From positions 1 through 49,038 of the forward strand of contig JAPYUT010000027.1 of the NCBI GenBank assembly GCA_029940475.1: 49,038 nucleotides of DNA, written 5' to 3'. This DNA comes from Verrucomicrobiales bacterium (GTDB lineage Bacteria > Verrucomicrobiota > Verrucomicrobiia > Verrucomicrobiales > DEV007). Position 1 is the stretch's first letter. Each line of letters begins with the position of its first letter. Below are positions 44,191 through 49,038 of the stretch, one piece after another. Position numbers and translations under genes: made by a program. Below the pieces are notes generated by a model. That model worked only from the letters and a program-made list of their open reading frames with translations. It was not told the origin of the DNA and ran no database searches.

Positions 44191-44712
44191 CTATTGTGGC
44201 GATTCTGATGTGGCGGGCGGGGTCGCGTCCTTTGCAACCGGCACGCTGGATGGTAATTCAAGTTGCTTGAATCCCGCTTTCTTGAATTGTTCAATGTGCG
44301 CTCGTTGTAGTCCTTTCCAGCATGTGAGGTAGCCGTGTGTAATGGGAGCATCGATCAACACGAAGTCCATGGGCTTGTTGTTAATGACGGTAAAGAGCCT
44401 GCGTCCCAGCGCAATGGTGGAGAGTATCTGTAGTCGGTTTCTTGCGGCTTTAGTGAGTCGAAAGGAGGTACCAAAAGTAGAGCCGTCCTCGGAGAGGAAT
44501 GGATAAAAGCCGTCGATATCGCGTTGATTGAATTCCGGGGTAATGCGTACCTGGTATCCGGTGATACCCAGTATCAGTTTGGTGGTATTCTTGCCGGGAT
44601 CAGACGCTTCGGATTGCAGATGGAATCCGATCAGTGTTGATTCTTTGCGTTTTCCCGCTGTAAGAAGCGGCACGAGTAGACATAAGCTCAGGAATGGGAC
44701 AATTTTTGCCAT
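44191..44712 (-). CDS. Unknown exported protein paired with the M23 peptidase
   Basis: 173 residues from ATG 44712; the longer open frame begins with TTG. The N-terminus is a signal peptide (KIVPFLSLCLLVPLLTAGK) without a lipobox cysteine. The mature part is a small alpha/beta domain with QVRITPEFNQRDIDGFYPFL, KAARNRLQILSTIALGRRLFTVINN and DFVLIDAPITHGYLTCWKG. I do not recognise it. It is read just before the M23 gene, with about 24 bases between its stop and the chosen M23 start, so a shared envelope role is likely. C-terminal tail is Pro/Thr/Ser-rich. Confidence 0.75.
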   Translation of the reverse strand: MAKIVPFLSLCLLVPLLTAGKRKESTLIGFHLQSEASDPGKNTTKLILGITGYQVRITPEFNQRDIDGFYPFLSEDGSTFGTSFRLTKAARNRLQILSTIALGRRLFTVINNKPMDFVLIDAPITHGYLTCWKGLQRAHIEQFKKAGFKQLELPSSVPVAKDATPPATSESPQ

Positions 44713-44831
44713 CGGGATATTTAACCACAGATTTCCGGTGTCAACCAACTGACAATATTAGTTGACCTCGGGCAGGACTGTAATCTGTCTGGACGCTGGA
44801 GGTATTCTTCGGTAACCTCAAGGATCCTACG

Positions 44832-44981
44832 ATGCACTTTTTGAAGGTTTTCCTGTGGTTGTGCCTGTTTGTCATTGTCACTTTTTTTTGGGTTGTGGCC
44901 TTTGAGTATGGGATATCCGGATTTTCGGAAGGAGTAAGGGTTGAATTACAGGGCTTAGGCAACTTGTTGAGCCGTGGATAA
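44832..44981 (+). CDS. Small membrane protein, 49 residues
   Basis: ATG 44832 to TAA 44979-44981. One membrane segment fills residues about 6-24 (VFLWLCLFVIVTFFWVVAF), followed by EYGISGF and a short amphipathic tail ending LGNLLSRG. I recall similar tiny hypothetical proteins in Opitutia, which supports it, though without a search. It is divergent from the 44191-44712 gene and precedes the TPR gene at 45054 by 72 bases. The minus-strand reading of the same DNA is Lys/Thr-rich without order and is rejected. Function unknown; an envelope-complex subunit or regulator is possible. Confidence 0.6.
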   Translation: MHFLKVFLWLCLFVIVTFFWVVAFEYGISGFSEGVRVELQGLGNLLSRG

Positions 44982-45053
44982 ATTCAGACCCTGCTATTGG
45001 CAAATCTGATGATTCCCCCTATATTCACCAAATCCTTCATCCCTCAATTAATT

Positions 45054-46454
45054 ATGGACGCAACATTGGAACTTGTTACTGAAGAAAATCTCGATTCGAA
45101 AAACCATGGACTTTTCCTCAAGGCACAGAGTGCCATTGAGTTACTTAATTACGATTATGCCATAAGTTTGCTTCATGGCATCCTGAAGGAGGAGGTGGGA
45201 TTTCTGCGAGGTCGTGAGATTTTACGCTTGGCGCAGGGCGCGCGTGTCCGGGCGACAGGAAAAAAGAGCAAGAGCTTGCTTTCTGGCGGCATGATTAAGA
45301 TCAAAGGAAAGATTAAGAAGAATCCTCTCGGAGCTTTGCAGGAAATTGAAAAGAAGCTCGACAACCAGCCGGGTAATGTTGAGGCCAACACACTGCTCTT
45401 TGACTCATTTATGGCTCTTGGTATGCCTGATATGGCGGTTTTCGGACTGGAGACAGTGCGTGATTTTCATCCCAAAAACATCAAGAATCTCCACAAACTG
45501 GGGGATCATTATTTAACCCAGGGCAACAGTACTGAGGCAGCGCTGATCTATGACCTGATTGTCGAGCAGGATCCTGCTGATGGCGAGGCGCGCAAGAAGG
45601 CCAAGGATGCTTCCGCCCAGGCGACGATGTCGAAAGGAGGTTGGGGAGCAAAAGACAAGTCGTTTAAGGATCTCCTTCGAGACAAGGAAGAAGCCGAGAA
45701 TATGGAGTCGGCTTCGCGTATGGGTGCGACCAGGGAGCAGATGGAGGCGCAGCTTGCTGAGTTGGGGGCCAAGTATACAGAAGACCCGCAGAATCTTGAT
45801 GCCGTCAAGAAGATTGCTGATCTTTATGAGCGCCTTGAGGATTGGGAGAACTGTGCATCTTATTATGATTATGCGTTTTCTCTCAGTGAGGGTGATGGAA
45901 CCCTGCAACGCAAGGCGGAAGATGCCCGTGACAAGCTAAGAGCGCAGAAAATCACTGAACTGGAGAGTCAGATTGATGGCGGTGGAGATGGCATGGATGA
46001 CAAGAAGGCACAACTTGAAGAATTGCGCCTTGCTTCAATTGACCAGCAAATTGCAGAGGCAAAAGATCGAATTGAACGCAATCCAACAGATCCCCAGCTG
46101 CGCTTTGATCTTGGCACCCACCTGTTTACTGCCGGTGAATACCGGGAGGCGATTCCTCACCTCCAAAAGGCCAAGAATAACCCGCATATTCGGATTCGTT
46201 CGATGTTGATGCTGGGTCGTTGTTATGACCAGATGAAGATGTTTGACCTTGCCCTGGGGACGCTGACTGAAGCCAATGGTGAATTGTTTGCCATGGATAA
46301 CACCAAGAAGGAGATGCTCTATAATTTGGGGTTAATTCATGGAAAAATGGAGGATATGGAGCGCTCTCTGGAGTGTTTCAAGGAAATCTACAACGCTGAC
46401 TATGGCTACCGGGACGTGGCAAAACGCGTCGAGGAGTCTTACGCACAGAAATAG
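45054..46454 (+). CDS. TPR repeat protein
   Basis: 466 residues from ATG 45054; an in-frame ATG at 45009 would add 15 residues. No signal peptide. The N-terminal third has a TPR-like pair (AQSAIELLNYDYAISLLHGIL) and a basic loop (GKKSKSLLSGGMIKIKGKIKK) that could bind nucleic acid or lipid. Then come TPRs (LGDHYLTQGNSTEAALIYDL), a charged linker (KDKSFKDLLRDKEEAENM), and a C-terminal TPR block (LGTHLFTAGEYREAIPHLQ, LGRCYDQMKMFDLALGTL, LGLIHGKMEDMERSLECF). A scaffold protein of unknown partner. It is followed by rex after 164 bases. Confidence 0.88.
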   Translation: MDATLELVTEENLDSKNHGLFLKAQSAIELLNYDYAISLLHGILKEEVGFLRGREILRLAQGARVRATGKKSKSLLSGGMIKIKGKIKKNPLGALQEIEKKLDNQPGNVEANTLLFDSFMALGMPDMAVFGLETVRDFHPKNIKNLHKLGDHYLTQGNSTEAALIYDLIVEQDPADGEARKKAKDASAQATMSKGGWGAKDKSFKDLLRDKEEAENMESASRMGATREQMEAQLAELGAKYTEDPQNLDAVKKIADLYERLEDWENCASYYDYAFSLSEGDGTLQRKAEDARDKLRAQKITELESQIDGGGDGMDDKKAQLEELRLASIDQQIAEAKDRIERNPTDPQLRFDLGTHLFTAGEYREAIPHLQKAKNNPHIRIRSMLMLGRCYDQMKMFDLALGTLTEANGELFAMDNTKKEMLYNLGLIHGKMEDMERSLECFKEIYNADYGYRDVAKRVEESYAQK

Positions 46455-46468
46455 CAGGAAAAACCTGC
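46454..46468 (+). terminator. Small hairpin at the end of the TPR gene
   Basis: GCAGG (46454-46458), whose first base is the last of the TAG stop, pairs with CCTGC (46464-46468) around AAAAA. There is no T-run. A second hairpin, GCATGG-ATGA-CCATGC at 46504-46519, lies further into the rex leader. Confidence 0.3.
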
Positions 46469-46618
46469 AGGTATACTGGTTGAGGTGAGCACCTGTGTGC
46501 TTGGCATGGATGACCATGCAAGGTCAATGGGTTGTATTTTTGAGGCAATGCCACCTGCGAGTGCGATGCTTTGCTTTGCTTGGCTTGACTTAGTGCGTTT
46601 ATTTGCGATTTTTCACGA

Positions 46619-47242
46619 ATGGATAAGCGAACTGGGATCCCTCGGAAATCCATCTACCGGCTTTCAATCTATCAGCGCTGCCTTGAGCGTTTGAAAAACA
46701 ACGATGTGGAGACAGTTTCATCAAGTGCCCTGGCCAAGGCTGCCGGGGTGAAATCGACCCAATTACGCAAGGATCTTGCCCATTTTGGACAGTTCGGAAT
46801 TCGGGGTTTGGGTTATAATGTCAATGCCTTGGCCGAGGTCATCATCGGAGTGCTTGGCACCAGCAGCCTGCAAGCGGTCATTTTGGTAGGAATGGGCAAC
46901 CTGGGTGCGGCATTGTCCCGCTACAGCGGGTTTGGCAAGGAGGGTTTCGAGATATCGGCCGCGTTCGAAGCGGATCCTGAACGGGCTAAAACTGTCCGTG
47001 CTGGCGTTCAGGTTCTTCCTGCTTCCGAGATGTCGCCTTATGTTGTTGAAAAAGAGGTGAGAATGGCAATTCTGGCTGTCCCGGCTGAGGCGGCTCAGTC
47101 AGTGACAAATGAGCTTGTGAGTTGCGGAGTACAGGCGATTCTCAATTTTTCTCCCACTGTCCTCAAAGTTCCTGATAATGTAATCGTCAACTCAGTTGAT
47201 TTGGCGCTTGAACTTGAACACCTCAGTTATTTCGTGAAGTAG
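46619..47242 (+). CDS. rex: Redox-sensing transcriptional repressor Rex
   Basis: Rex senses the NADH/NAD+ ratio and represses fermentation and respiration genes when NADH is low. 207 residues. N-terminal winged helix (about 1-75): IPRKSIYRLSIYQRCLE, VSSSALAKAAGVKSTQLRKD with LAHFGQFGIRGLGYNV. Rossmann domain (about 80-190): VILVGMGNLGAALSRYSGF (GxGxxG), FEADPERA, MAILAVPAEAAQ and ILNFSPTVLKVP. The C-terminal helix DLALELEHLSYFVK is the domain-swapped one. I looked for the usual TTGTGA-type operator before rex and saw none. ATG 46619 lies after AT-rich DNA and lacks a Shine-Dalgarno. Confidence 0.96.
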   Translation: MDKRTGIPRKSIYRLSIYQRCLERLKNNDVETVSSSALAKAAGVKSTQLRKDLAHFGQFGIRGLGYNVNALAEVIIGVLGTSSLQAVILVGMGNLGAALSRYSGFGKEGFEISAAFEADPERAKTVRAGVQVLPASEMSPYVVEKEVRMAILAVPAEAAQSVTNELVSCGVQAILNFSPTVLKVPDNVIVNSVDLALELEHLSYFVK

Positions 47243-47298
47243 GCTGGTTCTTAAGGATTAGCTAGCAATCATTGAAAAGCTGACTAAATCAGGGCAGG

Positions 47299-47363
47299 AT
47301 GTCCATTGGCAGAACTGTAAATGCCTGATGATTGCTGTTGTTTTACCGCAACTGCCGCCATGA
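47299..47363 (+). promoter_or_regulatory. Chain of two short ORFs leading into the TonB-like gene
   Basis: ATG 47299 opens MSIGRTVNA, stopping at TGA 47326-47328, which overlaps ATG 47328 (TGATG). That ATG opens MIAVVLPQLPP, stopping at TGA 47361-47363, which overlaps the ATG at 47360 (ATGA). Another ATG at 47321 is in frame with the main gene. The arrangement could carry ribosomes stepwise to the start; chance is not excluded. Confidence 0.27.
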
Positions 47364-48904
47364 AATACAAACGACAAATTAGCTTCGCCTTTGGTGGTTC
47401 AGTGCTGGTGCACCTGCTGCTTGTTGGCGGGGTCACTACACTTCTTGCGTTCAGCCGGGTATCTCCTCCAGTAAATGACGATTTCAAGCGTGCTGGTGAA
47501 TTGCTGACTGGGGGGGAGGGTTTAAGGTTTGGGGATAACTTATATGCCACCCGGGAAACTTTTGAACCTGCGCATGCGGCAAACGTTGTGGGTGGTTCTG
47601 TCTGGTGGAGCTGGAAGGCTGAGCAATCCAGTGAAGTGGAGGTTACTGTAATCGCACGGGATTTTGAGGAGGTGGTAGGTGTCTACCGGGGAGCCGTGCT
47701 GGAAACCCTGGTCGAAGTAGAGGCTCGGGGTGCCGGAGATCAATGGCCGATTCGATTTTCTGCAGAGCAGGGAACGGCATACCATATTGCGGTTGCCGGA
47801 TCGGGGCAGCAGCAGGCAGGCAGCATAGCAGTGAATATTGCCATTTGCAGTGATGATGAGCAGGAAGGGGAAGCAGAGCAACTCGTGTTGCTGTTGCCTG
47901 AGATGTTTGTGATTGACGAAGTGGAAAAGAAAGAGAAACCCGGTGATTTAGCCTACGTGCGCACGAATAACCGGGATTCTTCCGGGGAGGCACCGGATGA
48001 TTCCCGATTTGAATCTGACCACAACACCCTTGCGGCAAGTGAAATCATGCCGGGGGAGGAGGGGGAAGAGAATACTCCAAACCTGGATGGAGAGGATTTG
48101 CCTTTCGGTGACTTGGTGAGAAGTGACTATATTGACGGGGAACTTGATGATTCGGGTGCGCTCCCCGTGGCCCCACTCTGGATGCCACAGGCTGGCATTG
48201 TGCCCAAACAGCCGGATGAGCCCGGGAAACCTGTCACGGCCCAGGTTACCGACACAGGTTCAGAAACTTTCCTGCCGGAAGATCCCCGGCAATCGGGTGT
48301 AGGGATGCCGGGGAATTCTAGCCGTAGTGATCATGCGTCAAGTGTTGATGAAGTTGCCAACACGGAGGATGCTGAACTTGCCGCTTCCCGGGAGTCGCGG
48401 GCTGCAACTGATAACCAAGTGCCGGAAGTGGCTTTGGAGTCGGGTAAAGAGGCAATTAAAGCGGTTGAGATTGTTGCCGGTCCCGGGAATCAGGAGGTAG
48501 TGGGAAAACTTGAGGAGCCGCCGCCGGCATTCCAGACCCATGCCACCAAGAAACGACTTGCGGGCCAGTTAAGCAATATAGGTAATCCTGCGCTCGATGT
48601 TTCCGAGACGCCCCTCGGTCATTACAAGAAAAAGGTGGACCAGGCCGTGCAGAGGAGTTGGCACCGGGCGCGTATTGCAAGGGGGGATTTTGCCAAATAC
48701 GGGTCTCTTAAAGTAAGGTTTTGGATCGAGCGATCAGGCAAGATTGTAGAATTAAAGGTGCTTCGCAATGATGCTGACCCAGTGATGGTGGACTTCTCGA
48801 TAAGTGGAATACGTGATGCTAATTTACCACCGGTTCCAGGAGAATTGATCGACAAGACCCAGGACGGGCGTATGGAATTTGATTACGAGATCATTATTTA
48901 TTAG
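47360..48904 (+). CDS. TonB-like energy transducer with an inserted beta-sandwich domain
   Basis: 514 residues from ATG 47360; the ATG at 47321 gives an unlikely Cys-rich extension. Residues about 7-30 form the N-terminal membrane anchor (FAFGGSVLVHLLLVGGVTTL). Residues about 37-130 match the beta-sandwich repeat of Verrucomicrobiota surface proteins: NDDFKRAGELLTG, NLYATRETFEPAHA, GGSVWWSWKAEQ, and FEEVVGVYRG. A long acidic, Pro-poor linker follows in place of the usual Pro-rich spacer. The last 90 residues fit a TonB C-terminal domain: HYKKKVDQAVQRSWHRAR, GSLKVRFWIERSGKIVELKV. It should couple the proton gradient to outer-membrane transport with the ExbB-like protein, whose gene starts one base after its stop. 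Confidence 0.82.
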   Translation: MKYKRQISFAFGGSVLVHLLLVGGVTTLLAFSRVSPPVNDDFKRAGELLTGGEGLRFGDNLYATRETFEPAHAANVVGGSVWWSWKAEQSSEVEVTVIARDFEEVVGVYRGAVLETLVEVEARGAGDQWPIRFSAEQGTAYHIAVAGSGQQQAGSIAVNIAICSDDEQEGEAEQLVLLLPEMFVIDEVEKKEKPGDLAYVRTNNRDSSGEAPDDSRFESDHNTLAASEIMPGEEGEENTPNLDGEDLPFGDLVRSDYIDGELDDSGALPVAPLWMPQAGIVPKQPDEPGKPVTAQVTDTGSETFLPEDPRQSGVGMPGNSSRSDHASSVDEVANTEDAELAASRESRAATDNQVPEVALESGKEAIKAVEIVAGPGNQEVVGKLEEPPPAFQTHATKKRLAGQLSNIGNPALDVSETPLGHYKKKVDQAVQRSWHRARIARGDFAKYGSLKVRFWIERSGKIVELKVLRNDADPVMVDFSISGIRDANLPPVPGELIDKTQDGRMEFDYEIIIY

Positions 48905-48905
48905 T

Positions 48906-49038
48906 ATGCCTATATCCATGCCCGTTGCCGATCTAGCCATGGAGTTTTCTACTTCACTTGAGGCCGTGTGGACATTTCTCCGGGATGGTGGGGTGTTTAT
49001 GGTCTGCCTGGTGGCACTGTCACTGCTTTCAGTGGCGG
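48906..49038 (+). CDS. Start of a MotA/TolQ/ExbB-like proton channel gene, 3' partial
   Basis: ATG 48906 follows the TonB-like stop by one base and the frame is open to the window end (44 residues). The visible part has a polar amphipathic head (MEFSTSLEAVWTFLRDG) followed by a membrane segment (GVFMVCLVALSLLSVA), the usual start of ExbB/TolQ proteins. ATG codons at 48918 and 48939 are also in frame. The context, directly after a TonB-like gene, supports the call. ExbD would be expected next. Confidence 0.7.
   Translation, partial: MPISMPVADLAMEFSTSLEAVWTFLRDGGVFMVCLVALSLLSVA

Noticed and set aside
44741..44962. 73-residue minus-strand ORF
   Set aside because: Composition is unordered and Lys/Thr/Asn-rich; the plus strand of the same DNA encodes a coherent membrane protein.
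46485..46694. 69-residue plus-strand ORF overlapping the rex start in another frame
   Set aside because: No family features, runs into rex coding sequence and starts with GTG; rex is certain. It could at most be an overlapping leader ORF.
1..49038. Mobile element, prophage, toxin-antitoxin or defence system
   Set aside because: No transposase, integrase, phage, restriction, CRISPR-Cas or toxin-antitoxin genes were found; genes and codon style look uniform through the window.

Overview
This is chromosomal DNA from a bacterium that looks like Verrucomicrobiota, most likely class Opitutia. The reasons are a PSD1 (DUF1553) plus Tat-exported DUF1501 gene pair at the left edge, many TPR/HEAT secreted proteins, a beta-sandwich cell-surface domain of the kind common in Verrucomicrobiota and Planctomycetota, and protein sequences that fit that group. 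This assignment rests on recognised families, not on a search. Almost everything is housekeeping metabolism. There is no transposase, integrase, phage gene, CRISPR array or rRNA; one tRNA gene (Pro, GGG) is present.

Layout: 1-1776, end of a PSD1 gene and a DUF1501 gene. 1829-5175, a HAD phosphatase, a SenB-like glycosyltransferase, a TPR protein and a short recO. 5225-7078, prfB (with its programmed +1 frameshift) and trmD. 7219-7295, tRNA-Pro on the minus strand. 7470-12972, the arginine operon argC-argJ-argB-argD-argF. 13013-20855, a long minus-strand run read in the order polX, plsY, gpsA, a large basic disordered protein, a coiled-coil envelope protein and cysC (APS kinase fused to a degenerate ATP-sulfurylase domain). 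21092-23074, a REC-PAS-kinase-like-REC protein without the phospho-acceptor histidine. 23125-26707, divergent serA and ilvD, the latter with a repetitive Lys/Ala/Pro tail. 26869-29559, a large exported HEAT/TPR protein. 29749-38875, ompH/skp, scpB, pheA, then gltB-gltD behind a 318-base structured leader. 38961-43081, an unknown gene, xylA, an M50 protease and an M20 dipeptidase. 43111-44712, a minus-strand M23 peptidase and an unknown exported protein. 44832-49038, a 49-residue membrane protein, a TPR protein, rex, a TonB-like protein and the start of an ExbB/TolQ-like gene.

The genes join up mainly as amino-acid metabolism: arginine from glutamate (argCJBDF), glutamate synthesis (gltBD), serine (serA), branched-chain amino acids (ilvD) and phenylalanine (pheA). 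Phospholipid synthesis (gpsA, plsY), DNA repair (recO, polX), chromosome segregation (scpB), translation (prfB, trmD), redox sensing (rex) and envelope energy transduction (TonB/ExbB) make up the rest.

Two window-wide patterns stand out. None of about thirty start codons inspected has a clear GGAGG-type Shine-Dalgarno sequence; the one good GGAGG noticed in such a role sits inside prfB at the frameshift site. Several starts are directly preceded or overlapped by the stop codon of a very short upstream ORF (argC, argJ, ilvD, gltB, the M50 gene, the TonB gene). I see no single large new system. The best leads are an orphan SenB-like enzyme, the pseudo-kinase, the pseudo-sulfurylase fusion, the IlvD tail and the cis-acting structures.
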